DNA of 64,000 bases, from NCBI GenBank assembly GCA_016929065.1, contig JAFGJO010000038.1:102680-166679 (forward strand). Direction: 5' to 3'. Made by a program: the position numbers and the translations under genes. This DNA is from Spirochaetales bacterium. GTDB lineage: Bacteria > Spirochaetota > Spirochaetia > SZUA-6 > RPPD01. The stretch's first letter is position 1. Each line of letters opens with the position of its first letter. Shown in pieces: positions 8,157 through 17,238 of the stretch. The notes below the pieces were generated by a model, which was not told the origin of the DNA, did no database searches, and saw nothing but the letters and a program-made list of their open reading frames with translations.

Positions 8157-8425
8157 AAATGAACAGAATCGTTGTGCTACTGCTTGCCTGTACTGTGCCG
8201 GTTTTTTTCTTTTTGCAAGTCCTGCAGGCATACCAGTTTTTAAACCTTGAAAAACAGGTGCAGCTGCTTGAAGCCGAACAAAAAGAATGGGTAGAGCAGA
8301 ATAAAAAACTCATCGCGGGAATATCCGTTATGAGCACGCCGGAAAGGATTGATGCCATTGCTCAGGATGAACTGGGCCTTGAGAAAATTGATTCTTCCGA
8401 GATTGTACGGGTGAAACCAGAGTAG
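8153..8425 (+). CDS. ftsL: FtsL-like septum protein
   Basis: A 90-residue bitopic membrane protein: a short basic start, one transmembrane helix (about residues 5-25, 'VVLLLACTVPVFFFLQVL'), then a coiled coil ('LEKQVQLLEAEQKEWVEQNKKL') and a short tail. This is the architecture of FtsL/FtsB partners that recruit and activate septal wall synthesis with FtsQ. I chose the ATG at 8153 because it overlaps the rsmH stop and has GGAG 8 bases upstream; an ATG at 8147 is possible. The call rests on architecture and position, since FtsL sequences diverge widely. Confidence 0.8.
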   Translation: MKMNRIVVLLLACTVPVFFFLQVLQAYQFLNLEKQVQLLEAEQKEWVEQNKKLIAGISVMSTPERIDAIAQDELGLEKIDSSEIVRVKPE

Positions 8426-8426
8426 T

Positions 8427-9857
8427 ATGAAGATGGCCGTTGAGGGAATAAACAGCAGGCAAACCGCATGTCTTTTTCAGTTGGATGAAGTAATCCAGGC
8501 TGGGGAGGGGCGCTTGGGTTTTACTGGCAGCCGTATGGTGATGTCGGTGTGTATTGACAGCAGAAACATCCTGCCCGATGCACTGTTTGTTCCGCTTGCC
8601 GGTGAGCATGTTGACGGGCATTCATTCATTGCACAGGCGATTGGAAATGGCGCGGCAGCAGTTTTTTGCGCCGAGTCGGTGTGGAGAGAGCAGGGGAAGG
8701 CAATCGTCGGGCAATGTGAACGTCAAAACGCTTCCTGCGTGGTTGTTGCAGATCCTCTTGCAGCATTGCAACGGCTGGCGGCATATCATCTGACTAAATT
8801 CCCCGGACTGGTCCGGATAGGAATTACCGGAAGCAGCGGGAAGACAACAACAAAAGAAATACTCGGTACTATTCTGTCGGGGTACGCCAATACAATGGTG
8901 AGTTCAAAAAATCTGAACTCGGAAATCGGTGTGCCGCTGCAGGCGTTTCGGGTTACGAAAGAACATGACTATGCGGTCTTCGAAATGGGGATCAACCATG
9001 AAGGAGAAATGGATACGCTGGCGGATATTGTGCAGCCGACCTTTGCAGTGATAACAAACATCGGTACTGCACATATCGGACTGTTGGGTTCGCGGGAAAA
9101 TATTGCAATGGAGAAAAAAAAGATTGTAAAGCATTTTTCCGGGGCCGGGACTCTTTTTGTGCATGAACAAGAGCCGTATCTGAAACTGCTGACCGATTCT
9201 GTTCGGGGAGAGGTAATCCGCTATGGACCGCATTCAACGAAGGGCTTTGAGGGAAGCCGGAGTATGGGGCTGGATGGTACTGTCATCAACTGGGAGGGGC
9301 TCCAAATCCGCTTCCCGCTCTTCGGGACCTACAATCTGCAGAATGCACTCGTATGTATCTCTGTCGCAGCAGCACTTGGAATCCCTGCCGAAACAATCCG
9401 GCAGGGGCTCGAGTCTGTACAAACCATATTCGGCCGTTCGGAAATCATTCAGGGTGAGATCAGTATTCTCAAGGACTGTTATAATGCAAATCCCGATTCC
9501 GTTGCAAAGGCGCTCAATTTTCTTCATGAAATCAACTGGGAGGGAAGAAAAATTGCGGTGCTGGGCGGCATGCTTGAGTTGGGCGAGGAGTCCCGGTTTC
9601 TGCACGAACAAATCGGGCGGCTGTGCGGGGAACTCTCGTTTCATGCGGTTTTCTTTTTCGGAAAAGAAATGAAGCCCGCATTTTCTGAATTTAAAAATAC
9701 AGGAAATAAGGCTTTTTGTGAATGGTTCGAAGATTTCGATGCGCTTTTTGCAGCTGTATCCGGATATGTGCAGAAACATGATCTTCTGCTTCTGAAAGGT
9801 TCCAGGGGCATGGCCATGGAGCGGATCGCTGACATGATTGCCGGAGCGAAACAATGA
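8427..9857 (+). CDS. murF: UDP-MurNAc-tripeptide--D-Ala-D-Ala ligase MurF
   Basis: A 476-residue Mur ligase that adds D-Ala-D-Ala to the cytoplasmic wall precursor. The N-terminal domain has 'SVCIDSRNILPDALFVPL', the ATP-binding loop is 'GITGSSGKTTTKE' near residue 133, and 'FEMGINHEGEMD' and 'DCYNANPDS' follow in the family order. It starts one base after the ftsL stop. murE, murD, murG and murC are not in this cluster, so the other cytoplasmic steps are encoded elsewhere. Confidence 0.96.
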   Translation: MKMAVEGINSRQTACLFQLDEVIQAGEGRLGFTGSRMVMSVCIDSRNILPDALFVPLAGEHVDGHSFIAQAIGNGAAAVFCAESVWREQGKAIVGQCERQNASCVVVADPLAALQRLAAYHLTKFPGLVRIGITGSSGKTTTKEILGTILSGYANTMVSSKNLNSEIGVPLQAFRVTKEHDYAVFEMGINHEGEMDTLADIVQPTFAVITNIGTAHIGLLGSRENIAMEKKKIVKHFSGAGTLFVHEQEPYLKLLTDSVRGEVIRYGPHSTKGFEGSRSMGLDGTVINWEGLQIRFPLFGTYNLQNALVCISVAAALGIPAETIRQGLESVQTIFGRSEIIQGEISILKDCYNANPDSVAKALNFLHEINWEGRKIAVLGGMLELGEESRFLHEQIGRLCGELSFHAVFFFGKEMKPAFSEFKNTGNKAFCEWFEDFDALFAAVSGYVQKHDLLLLKGSRGMAMERIADMIAGAKQ

Positions 9858-9867
9858 GGAGGAATGC

Positions 9868-10986
9868 ATGGTATTGAAATTTTTATACCCTCTGGTGGAA
9901 TATTTTACTGCATTCAATATTTTTCAGTATATCACGTTCCGCGCAGCCTATGCTGCGGTGACCGCCCTGTTGCTCACCTTTCTGGTGGGCCCGTGGATGA
10001 TCAGAAAACTGACGAAACTGAAGATTGGACAGGAAATCCGGGAGGACGGTCCGGAAACTCATTTAGCAAAATCAGGAACACCTACCATGGGTGGTGTGTT
10101 GATGATCATTTCGATCGTCATTTCAATCCTGCTCTGGCAGGACCTGGACAGCATTAATACCTGGATCATCATTATCTGTGTGTCAGGTTTCGGGCTGATC
10201 GGGTTTGTCGATGATTACCTGAAAATTACAAAAAAAAATGCCGCCGGGCTTACCGGCTGGTTTAAATGGTCAGCACAGGTTATCCTTGCATTCGGCATTG
10301 CACTTCTTATTTTTCTGACCCGTGTCCCGCTGGAAGACAAGGCGCATCTGGGGACCATTCTTGTGGATCCGACAACTTTTTTGTTTGTTCCGTTTACTTC
10401 AAGCCCTGTGCTTGATTTTTCGGAATTCTACATTCCCTTTGCGATGATTTTACTCCTTTCGACAACAAATGCTGTAAATCTTACCGACGGGCTGGACGGA
10501 CTTGCGACCGGGCTCATGATTATTGTGGGTATCACACTCGCGGTTCTGGCATATCTTTCGGCAAATATCAATTTTGCCAAGTATCTGGGGATCCCGTTTA
10601 TCCGGGCGGGCGGGGAACTTACGATTTCATGCCTGGCTCTGGTCGGGGCATGCGTCGGCTTTTTATGGTACAATTCGCATCCGGCTCAGGTCATGATGGG
10701 GGACACGGGCAGCCTCGCTCTTGGCGGCCTGGCAGGAGTTCTTTCGATGATCCTGAAAAAAGAAATTCTGTTGATTGTTATTATGGGAGTTTTTGTTCTT
10801 GAGACCCTTTCTGTTATCATACAGGTTGGTTCATTCAAGCTGTTTCGAAAACGGATTTTCAAGATGGCGCCGCTTCATCATCACTTTGAGCTGAAGGGAT
10901 GGGACGAATCAAAAGTGGTGATACGGTTCTGGATATTGGGCGGCTTGTTTGCATTGATCAGTCTGTCAACCTTGAAGATACAGTAG
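9868..10986 (+). CDS. mraY: Phospho-N-acetylmuramoyl-pentapeptide transferase MraY
   Basis: A 372-residue integral membrane enzyme that makes lipid I from UDP-MurNAc-pentapeptide and undecaprenyl phosphate. It has about ten hydrophobic segments and the active-site loops 'GTPTMGGVLM', 'GFVDDYLK', 'NAVNLTDGLDGLATG' and 'MGDTGSLALGG', plus 'MAPLHHHFELKGW'. The ATG at 9868 sits behind AGGAGGA; the track start is upstream and has no support. Confidence 0.97.
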   Translation: MVLKFLYPLVEYFTAFNIFQYITFRAAYAAVTALLLTFLVGPWMIRKLTKLKIGQEIREDGPETHLAKSGTPTMGGVLMIISIVISILLWQDLDSINTWIIIICVSGFGLIGFVDDYLKITKKNAAGLTGWFKWSAQVILAFGIALLIFLTRVPLEDKAHLGTILVDPTTFLFVPFTSSPVLDFSEFYIPFAMILLLSTTNAVNLTDGLDGLATGLMIIVGITLAVLAYLSANINFAKYLGIPFIRAGGELTISCLALVGACVGFLWYNSHPAQVMMGDTGSLALGGLAGVLSMILKKEILLIVIMGVFVLETLSVIIQVGSFKLFRKRIFKMAPLHHHFELKGWDESKVVIRFWILGGLFALISLSTLKIQ

Positions 10987-11004
10987 GAGCAAAAAAAGGT
11001 AATT

Positions 11005-12132
11005 ATGGAACGTGTTGAAAAAGAGCGTATAGACTATCTGTTTATCATTCTCATTATTCTTCTTCTGGGAATCGGATTGTCCATGCTGTTCTCTGCTTCA
11101 CATTATCATTCGGAAGTCAAACTCGGGAAAGGGCCGCTGCATTTTTTCAACAAGCAGCTGCTTTTTATCGTTATCGGGACTGTTGCGCTGGTGTTTGCCG
11201 CCCGGTTTCCGGTTGAAAAATTTCAAAAACTCATCCCGGTTCTTGTGATTGCAAGTATCTTTCTTTCCCTGTTGACATTTCTTCCGGGAATTGGACGGGA
11301 GTTTAACGGCGGACGGCGCTGGATTGCAATTCTCGATTATACCTTCCAGCCGTCCGAACTGATGAAAGTTGTTCTGGTGCTCTACATCGCCACAATTTTA
11401 AAGAAAAAAGAGAGCCGGCTGGATGATCCATTTAATGCGTTGCTTCCGCCGTTTATCGTCATTTTAATTTTTTCCGGAATCGTATTTTTTCAAAACGATC
11501 TGTCTACAGCAGTCTTTCTGCTGTTCATGGCCCTGTCGATGTTTTTCATCGCAAAGATAAAACTTATTTACTTCGCCTTTATCGGGCTGTTGATGGTGCC
11601 GTTAAGTCTGCTTTTGATTATTACCGACACCTATCGTCTTGAAAAAATACTGACCTTTTTTGATCCGCTCCGTGATCCGTACCGTTTCGGATTTCAGATC
11701 CGGCACGCAAAATATGCGTTTGAACAGGGTGGATTTTTCGGAAAGGGAATCGGGATGAGCACCCAGAAACTGGGATATCTTCCGGAACCGGATTCCGATT
11801 TTATTTTTGCCATTACCGCGGAAGAAATCGGGTTTATCGGCACACTGTTCATCATTGCCCTGTTCGTCGTATTCGCGGTTCGCGGCTATTCGATTGCATT
11901 GAACAGCAAGGACAAATATACATATTACCTGGGCTTTGGCATTACGACAACAATTTTTGTTCAGGCTTTGATCAATATGTTTGTCACAGTCGGGCTTCTT
12001 CCAACAACCGGAATGGTTCTGCCGTTTTTTTCAATCGGCGGATCGGCAATGATCATCAACCTGTTTATGTGCGGGCTGTTGATCAATATTTCACGGAAAA
12101 GTGACAATAGGGGGGGGTATTTCTATGGCTGA
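11005..12132 (+). CDS. ftsW: SEDS-family glycosyltransferase FtsW
   Basis: A 375-residue polytopic protein of the SEDS family (FtsW/RodA/SpoVE), the septal peptidoglycan polymerase. Conserved segments are 'FQPSELMKVVLVLYIA', 'FQNDLSTAVFLLF' and 'GIGMSTQKLGYLPEPDSDFIFAITAEEIGF'. The position before ftsQ-ftsA-ftsZ favours FtsW over RodA. Its last codons contain a G8 tract (12110-12117) that also serves as the ribosome site of ftsQ, so any slippage there would change the FtsW tail. Confidence 0.94.
   Translation: MERVEKERIDYLFIILIILLLGIGLSMLFSASHYHSEVKLGKGPLHFFNKQLLFIVIGTVALVFAARFPVEKFQKLIPVLVIASIFLSLLTFLPGIGREFNGGRRWIAILDYTFQPSELMKVVLVLYIATILKKKESRLDDPFNALLPPFIVILIFSGIVFFQNDLSTAVFLLFMALSMFFIAKIKLIYFAFIGLLMVPLSLLLIITDTYRLEKILTFFDPLRDPYRFGFQIRHAKYAFEQGGFFGKGIGMSTQKLGYLPEPDSDFIFAITAEEIGFIGTLFIIALFVVFAVRGYSIALNSKDKYTYYLGFGITTTIFVQALINMFVTVGLLPTTGMVLPFFSIGGSAMIINLFMCGLLINISRKSDNRGGYFYG
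12110..12117 (+). promoter_or_regulatory. G8 tract, ribosome site of ftsQ within ftsW
   Basis: Eight consecutive G lie 7 bases before the ftsQ ATG, inside the ftsW reading frame. A G run can pair with the anti-Shine-Dalgarno in several registers through one G-U wobble. Confidence 0.8.
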
Positions 12133-12925
12133 TGCAGTTCTTCATACTTCGCATCGCAAGGAAAAAACCGAAAGCCTCCTGAGAAAGGCGTTGTGGGGCG
12201 TCATCGCAGTTCTCCTTCTTTTTTCCATCGGGGAAATGGTGTTTCATTTTTTTATCGCGCCGAAAGTGTTTATCCGTTCGATTCAGATAAAAACCAATTT
12301 GGAACTGGCAGAAAATGATATACTGCAGCTTGCAGGACTCAAGCGAAACGAGTATTATTTTTTTATTGATACCGTTGCGATTGAGCAGAAACTGCAGTCT
12401 CACCCGCTGGTAAAAGATGCGATTGTCGAGAAGGTTTTTCCCGACGGCCTCCGGCTGACATTACTCGGCCGGGAACCACTTTTTGTTTCATTCGCAAAAG
12501 ACGGGTTGAAATCTGTTCCGCTGGTTATTGATGAATCGGGAGTGCTGTACAAGAGAGGACTCCCGCAAAAACAGACATCGCTTCCGGTTTTTTCCGGAGT
12601 GTCGTTCAACAGTCAGTCAGTCGGTGAACAGATGCCGTCACAGCTGATTCCGGTATTTTCGGAATTGGGAAGTATAAAAAGAAAAGATCCCGCCCTGTTT
12701 AATCTTATCTCGGAAATCCGGGTGTTGAGTACAACAAGCGGCGGATATGAATTGTTGCTGTATCCGGTTTCCTTTCCGGTGAAAGTACGGATTGGAAAAA
12801 AAATAAATTCCAGCCTTCTTCGGGCGCTGTTTTTTGGACTGCATTTTATGCAGCAGGAAGGTGTTCTGAATGAAGTCGATGAAATCGACTTCAGGACTGG
12901 AGAATTCGTGTATCGCACAAAATAG
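12125..12925 (+). CDS. ftsQ: Cell-division protein FtsQ/DivIB
   Basis: A 266-residue bitopic protein. One transmembrane helix (about residues 25-47, 'ALWGVIAVLLLFSIGEMVFHFF') follows a cytoplasmic start; then a POTRA-type domain ('VFIRSIQIKTNLELAENDILQLAGL', with 'HPLVKDAIVEKVFPDGLRLTLLGREP') and the FtsQ beta domain. It links FtsL/FtsB to the divisome in the periplasm. It overlaps ftsW by 8 bases and is followed by ftsA. The start ATG was chosen for the G8 tract upstream. Confidence 0.9.
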   Translation: MADAVLHTSHRKEKTESLLRKALWGVIAVLLLFSIGEMVFHFFIAPKVFIRSIQIKTNLELAENDILQLAGLKRNEYYFFIDTVAIEQKLQSHPLVKDAIVEKVFPDGLRLTLLGREPLFVSFAKDGLKSVPLVIDESGVLYKRGLPQKQTSLPVFSGVSFNSQSVGEQMPSQLIPVFSELGSIKRKDPALFNLISEIRVLSTTSGGYELLLYPVSFPVKVRIGKKINSSLLRALFFGLHFMQQEGVLNEVDEIDFRTGEFVYRTK

Positions 12926-12932
12926 GGGGGGG
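12925..12932 (+). promoter_or_regulatory. G8 tract, ribosome site of ftsA
   Basis: Eight G begin on the last base of the ftsQ stop codon and end 3 bases before the GTG of ftsA. The gap between the two genes consists almost entirely of this tract. Confidence 0.8.
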
Positions 12933-12935
12933 CGA

Positions 12936-14168
12936 GTGCCATACAATGATTTGATCGTAGGTCTTGACATAGGAACATCGAAAGTGTGCGCGGTAATCGG
13001 GCAGTATGATGAAAACAACATACCCGAGATCACCGGTGTCGGAATGTACCAGTCACGCGGAATGCGGCGCGGGGTGATCGTCAATATTGACGCAACCGTA
13101 AAATCCATAGTTCAGGCAGTCGAGGCTGCCGAGATGATGGCAGGCCGCGAAGTCGGCGAGGTGACGGTTGGTATTTCCGGTGCTCATGTCGAAGGCATCA
13201 ATTCCCGCGGCGTGGTCGCGGTAACCGGCAAGGGCCGGGAAATTGTGGAAGCAGATGTTGAACGGGTGATCGATGCGGCCCGTGCGATTGTTGTGCCAAT
13301 GGACCGTGCCATCCTCCATGTAATACCACAAGAGTTCATCGTCGATGACCAGTCGGGGATTAAAAATCCAGTTGGAATGATCGGGGTGCGTCTTGAATCA
13401 GAAGTACATATCATCACCGGTTCGACGTCATCGGCACAGAATATAATAAAAAGCGTGAACAGGGCAGGATTCAGGGTTTCGGAAATCGTCCTGGAATCTT
13501 TGGCTGCATCCAAAGCGGTTTTGTCGCAGGATGAAAAAGACCTTGGTGTGCTCCTCATTGACCTCGGAGGCGGGACCACAAATGTGCTCGTCTATATCGA
13601 AGGAGCGCCCTATCATACGTCCATTCTGTCACTGGGGGCGGACCAGGTCACCAGTGATCTCTCGATTATGCTGAAAACTCCGCTCGAATCGGCTGAACGC
13701 ATCAAACGTGATGCCGGATGCTGCTATGTGGAACATGTCGAAGATGATCACTATGTTCAGATTCCCCGTGTGGGCGGCAGGCCGCCTGACCGTATCGCAA
13801 AATCAAAAATAGCAGAAATAATCCAGCCGAGAATGGAAGAAATACTCCGTCTTGTCCGCGACCGTGTCAATGAACAACAGCTTTTGAAACGATGCGGCGG
13901 AGGAGTTGTGATTGTTGGCGGCGGGGCGCTTATGCCCGGGGTTGCCGAGCTCGCAACTGATATTTTTGAACTGCCTGTCCGGATCGGCTATCCGGAAGGG
14001 CCGGGAGGGCTTAAAGAAGAATACTCCGATCCGCAGTATGCAACTGCAGTCGGACTGGTAATGAGCGCTGCGGGTAAATCAGAAGGTGAAGCCCCCCGCC
14101 GGGAACGCAAAGAGCGGGGCCAGAATATATTGAGCAAATTCAAGGAGTGGATCGGCGAGTTTTTTTAA
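12936..14168 (+). CDS. ftsA: Cell-division actin homologue FtsA
   Basis: A 410-residue actin-fold ATPase that tethers FtsZ filaments to the membrane. It shows 'VGLDIGTSKVCAVIG' (phosphate 1), 'LLIDLGGGTTNVLVY' (phosphate 2) and 'VVIVGGGALMPGVAEL' (adenosine motif). The last 15 residues ('NILSKFKEWIGEFF') form the amphipathic membrane-targeting helix. The start is GTG behind the G8 tract; the longer track ORF overlaps ftsQ in another frame and is not supported. Confidence 0.96.
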   Translation: MPYNDLIVGLDIGTSKVCAVIGQYDENNIPEITGVGMYQSRGMRRGVIVNIDATVKSIVQAVEAAEMMAGREVGEVTVGISGAHVEGINSRGVVAVTGKGREIVEADVERVIDAARAIVVPMDRAILHVIPQEFIVDDQSGIKNPVGMIGVRLESEVHIITGSTSSAQNIIKSVNRAGFRVSEIVLESLAASKAVLSQDEKDLGVLLIDLGGGTTNVLVYIEGAPYHTSILSLGADQVTSDLSIMLKTPLESAERIKRDAGCCYVEHVEDDHYVQIPRVGGRPPDRIAKSKIAEIIQPRMEEILRLVRDRVNEQQLLKRCGGGVVIVGGGALMPGVAELATDIFELPVRIGYPEGPGGLKEEYSDPQYATAVGLVMSAAGKSEGEAPRRERKERGQNILSKFKEWIGEFF

Positions 14169-14175
14169 ACAAATC

Positions 14176-14263
14176 TCATGAAAAGCTTGCTGCTTTTCAT
14201 GATGTAAAAAAAAAGGCGGTGGTCTTTTTTAATAAAAAAGATACCAGAACAGTGTTCGCACTG
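14176..14263 (+). promoter_or_regulatory. Three hairpins in the ftsA-ftsZ gap
   Basis: An 11-bp perfect stem with a 5-base loop (14176-14202) is followed by an A run rather than a T run. A second stem of T-rich and A-rich arms (TCTTTTTT / AAAAAAGA, 14223-14241) and a short CAGTG-TTCG-CACTG tetraloop hairpin (14250-14263) follow. They may tune ftsZ mRNA level or stability separately from ftsA. Confidence 0.55.
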
Positions 14264-14291
14264 ATATGTTGACAATTGCTACAGAGAAAAA

Positions 14292-14299
14292 GGGGGGGG
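14292..14299 (+). promoter_or_regulatory. G8 tract, ribosome site of ftsZ
   Basis: Eight G end 2 bases before the ftsZ ATG. This is the third consecutive division gene with the same G8 arrangement. Confidence 0.8.
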
Positions 14300-14301
14300 A
14301 T

Positions 14302-15462
14302 ATGGCGATTGAACTTTTCGAAGAAAAATCTTCGAGTCCGACAGTAATAAAGGTAATAGGCGTCGGCGGCGGCGGGTCAAATGCAGTGAACAGAATGATT
14401 GCTGCCGGTTTGCGGAACGTGCATTTCTGCGCGGTGAATACCGATGTTCAGGCACTCGACGTTTCCAGAGCAGCAGTAAAATACGGCATCGGTGCACGGT
14501 TAACCAACGGTTTGGGTGCAGGGGGCATGCCCGAAGTCGGCGAAAAGGCTGCTCTGGAGAGCCAGGAGGAATTGAAAAACCTCATCAAGGGAGCGGATAT
14601 GCTCTTTATTACTGCCGGAATGGGCGGGGGAACCGGTACCGGTGCAGCACCCATCATCGCCCAAATCGCACGGGAACTTGACATTCTGACTGTGGCTGTG
14701 GTCACCAAGCCCTTTGATTTTGAAGGCAAAAAAAAGATGACACTCGCAGATCAGGGGATCGAGAAACTGCGCGAAGCAGTTGATACACTTATCGTCATCC
14801 CGAATCAGTATCTGTTAAAAATAGTAGAACGAAGAACCCCCATCAAGGAAGCATTTTTACTCGCAGACGATGTGCTGCGGCAGGGCGTTCAGGGAATATC
14901 CGATCTCATCACCATTCCCGGTGAAATCAATATTGACTTTGCCGATGTGAAAACAGTCATGAATGGAAAAGGCGATGCCATTATGGGGATCGGTATCGGT
15001 TCCGGTGACAACCGTGCAGTCGAAGCGGCAACCCAGGCGATAAATAATCCATTGCTCGAGGATGCCCATATCGACGGTGCGAGAGGGATCCTCGTGAGTG
15101 TCTGCGGAGGAGAAGATTTGTCTTTGTCCGAATATGAAGAAATAATAAAAATTATTACTGCAAACGCGGATGAAGACGCACTGGTGATTTCAGGCAATTC
15201 CATTGATCCTTCTCTGGAGGATCAGGTGAAAGTGACCGTGATCGCAACCGGATTCAATATGAAAAAGCAGCAGCGTCAGTCAGACCTTCGCGAGAAAGTT
15301 CAGGATTCAGACATTATTTCCTATAATGAATGGATGAACCTGAATGAAGGACTTCAGAACAAGAATACCGGTGAATATCTTTTGGGCAGAAATTCAAAAG
15401 AAGCTGAACTGTGGGTTCCGACCATTCTCCGAAATAAAAAAGCAATAGGGCAGGCAGAATAG
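14302..15462 (+). CDS. ftsZ: Cell-division tubulin homologue FtsZ
   Basis: A 386-residue GTPase that forms the division ring. The glycine-rich start '[15 protein letters not shown]', the tubulin signature '[10 protein letters not shown]' near residue 108 and the T7 loop region '[12 protein letters not shown]' are intact. After a linker of about 40 residues the conserved C-terminal peptide '[12 protein letters not shown]' is visible; it binds FtsA and other partners. The ATG at 14302 is preferred over the track start 12 codons upstream because of the G8 ribosome site. It overlaps the next gene by one base. Confidence 0.97.
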   Translation: MAIELFEEKSSSPTVIKVIGVGGGGSNAVNRMIAAGLRNVHFCAVNTDVQALDVSRAAVKYGIGARLTNGLGAGGMPEVGEKAALESQEELKNLIKGADMLFITAGMGGGTGTGAAPIIAQIARELDILTVAVVTKPFDFEGKKKMTLADQGIEKLREAVDTLIVIPNQYLLKIVERRTPIKEAFLLADDVLRQGVQGISDLITIPGEINIDFADVKTVMNGKGDAIMGIGIGSGDNRAVEAATQAINNPLLEDAHIDGARGILVSVCGGEDLSLSEYEEIIKIITANADEDALVISGNSIDPSLEDQVKVTVIATGFNMKKQQRQSDLREKVQDSDIISYNEWMNLNEGLQNKNTGEYLLGRNSKEAELWVPTILRNKKAIGQAE

Positions 15463-16361
15463 TGAAACGTGTTGCAACAGACATCGGGATTATCCAGAGG
15501 TATGAAGAATATCTGAATGTGGAACTGCGTCTGGCAGATCACAGTATCAGTACCTATGTTGCTGAGTGCCGTGTGTTTCTGGAATATTTACAGCAGGAGA
15601 AAAAAAGCTTCCCGGCTGCGACATCACGCGATATTGTTGAATATCTGGTGGAGCGTCAGGTTTCCGGAATTGACCAGCGGACGATTTCAAAAATACTCAG
15701 CAGCCTGCGTTCTTTTTTCCGATTTTGCATTCTTGAAGGGATTTGTGATGCAAATCCTGCAGAATCAGTGGAGACGCCGCGAATAGAAAGAAAACTGCCG
15801 AAAGTTTTCAGCAGGGACGAAGTAAATGCGCTGCTTGCGGCGATCGATGAAAATAATCCGTGCGGCCAAAGGGACAGGGCATTGTTTGAGCTCATTTATT
15901 CATGCGGGCTTCGGGTGTCAGAAGCAGTAGACATGACTCTCGACCAGCTGTTTTTAAAGGAAGGGGTGATCAAGGTGATCGGCAAAGGCGGCAAAGAAAG
16001 GGTTGTGCCGATCGGGGAGCATGCCATTCATTGGCTGTCTCAGTATATTCATGAGACGCGGCCGAAACTGTTGAAAAAAGGCCAGCACCATTCTTTTGTT
16101 TTTATCAACAGATTCGGGAAACGGCTGTCACGCAAGGGGATGTGGAAACGGTTCAAGGAGATTGCCGGACACGCAGGCATTGACGGGAAAATACATACCC
16201 TGCGGCACAGTTTTGCAACTCATCTGCTGAAAGGCGGAGCTGATTTGCGCGCAGTTCAGGAGCTTCTGGGTCATACCGATATCGGGACAACACAAATATA
16301 TACCCATATCGGGAACAGCGATCTTCAGGAGCTGCACAAGAAATTTCATCCAAGGGGGTAA
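15462..16361 (+). CDS. xerD: Tyrosine recombinase, XerD-like
   Basis: A 299-residue site-specific recombinase with a SAM-like N-terminal domain (residues 8-95) and a catalytic domain. Catalytic residues are visible: Arg in 'CGLRVSEAV', '[12 protein letters not shown]', 'LLGHTDIGTTQIYTH' and the final 'LHKKFHPRG'. The C-terminus resembles XerD more than XerC, and a XerC-like gene lies 5 kb downstream, so the pair probably resolves chromosome dimers at dif during FtsK-dependent division. The start is GTG overlapping the ftsZ stop. Confidence 0.85.
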   Translation: MKRVATDIGIIQRYEEYLNVELRLADHSISTYVAECRVFLEYLQQEKKSFPAATSRDIVEYLVERQVSGIDQRTISKILSSLRSFFRFCILEGICDANPAESVETPRIERKLPKVFSRDEVNALLAAIDENNPCGQRDRALFELIYSCGLRVSEAVDMTLDQLFLKEGVIKVIGKGGKERVVPIGEHAIHWLSQYIHETRPKLLKKGQHHSFVFINRFGKRLSRKGMWKRFKEIAGHAGIDGKIHTLRHSFATHLLKGGADLRAVQELLGHTDIGTTQIYTHIGNSDLQELHKKFHPRG

Positions 16362-16363
16362 CG

Positions 16364-17230
16364 GTGTTTTTGAAAAATGCTTTCTTTTTACTTGTCATCA
16401 TTCCGCTTGTATGTACTCTTTTTGGTTGCCGCAGGACTTTCGATAAAGAACTTCTGGAACAGATTGCCGAAATGCAGGAGCCGGTGTTCCAGGGTGAAAA
16501 AATCAGGCCTGAAGTACTGGAGCAGATTAAAGAAAGCATCCTCATGTATGAAGAAAAAATTCAGGATATTGTGAAAGCATCAGCACAGCTTGGGCGGTAT
16601 TATAGATTACTGGCAAAACAGTATATCGAAATCGAGGAACTGAAGCAGGAAATCGCCCTGCTGAAAAAAACCGAGACCCAAATGCTCGATGAATCAGCTC
16701 TCGAGTCAGATCCGGTTTTTCATTCAATCCTGTTTGTAGAATATATGTCTTATGAAATGTATGAATACGCCAGGAATGAAGTAAAGCGGGCTCTGGAAAT
16801 TTATCCGGATAATCCGATGCTTCATTATTATGCAGGGGTATGCAGTGCACGGTTTGGAAAATCAAAAACCGATACAGCCGATCAGGATATCCGGTCAGCC
16901 TGTTATGCTGATGCATTGGCCTCTTATACGCGGGCGCTTGAACTGCAGTCGAACCATATTGCCTCGCTCAAAGCAACTGCAGTGCTTTATATTTTTGAGC
17001 TGAATTTACCGGAAAAAGCGCTTTCCTATCTGGAAAGAGCCCTGACTGTGGAAAAAAACAGCTCTGAAGTGAGATTTCTGCTCGCACGGGTGTATTACCA
17101 GGCAGGGGACCTCGGGAAGGCGATTGAACAGTACGAGATTATTGCCGCAGACGGACAATCAGAGGTGCACCGGCAATCAGCAAAGGACAACCTTTACAGG
17201 CTGCAGGAAGAACAGCGGATGACCAGGTAA
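16364..17230 (+). CDS. TPR-containing lipoprotein
   Basis: A 288-residue predicted lipoprotein. The signal peptide ends in the lipobox 'TLFGC' with Cys at residue 22. A charged helical region follows (residues 30-100), then tetratricopeptide-like helices ('YEYARNEVKRALEIYPDNPMLHYYAGVC', 'ALASYTRALELQSNHIASLKATA', 'EKALSYLERALTVEKNSSEVRFLLARVYYQAGD'). TPR arrays mediate protein contacts; the partner is unknown. The GTG start lies 2 bases after xerD and the gene sits between xerD and dprA, a slot also occupied by a TPR gene in some treponemes as I recall. Confidence 0.8.
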   Translation: MFLKNAFFLLVIIPLVCTLFGCRRTFDKELLEQIAEMQEPVFQGEKIRPEVLEQIKESILMYEEKIQDIVKASAQLGRYYRLLAKQYIEIEELKQEIALLKKTETQMLDESALESDPVFHSILFVEYMSYEMYEYARNEVKRALEIYPDNPMLHYYAGVCSARFGKSKTDTADQDIRSACYADALASYTRALELQSNHIASLKATAVLYIFELNLPEKALSYLERALTVEKNSSEVRFLLARVYYQAGDLGKAIEQYEIIAADGQSEVHRQSAKDNLYRLQEEQRMTR

Positions 17231-17238
17231 AGGAATTG

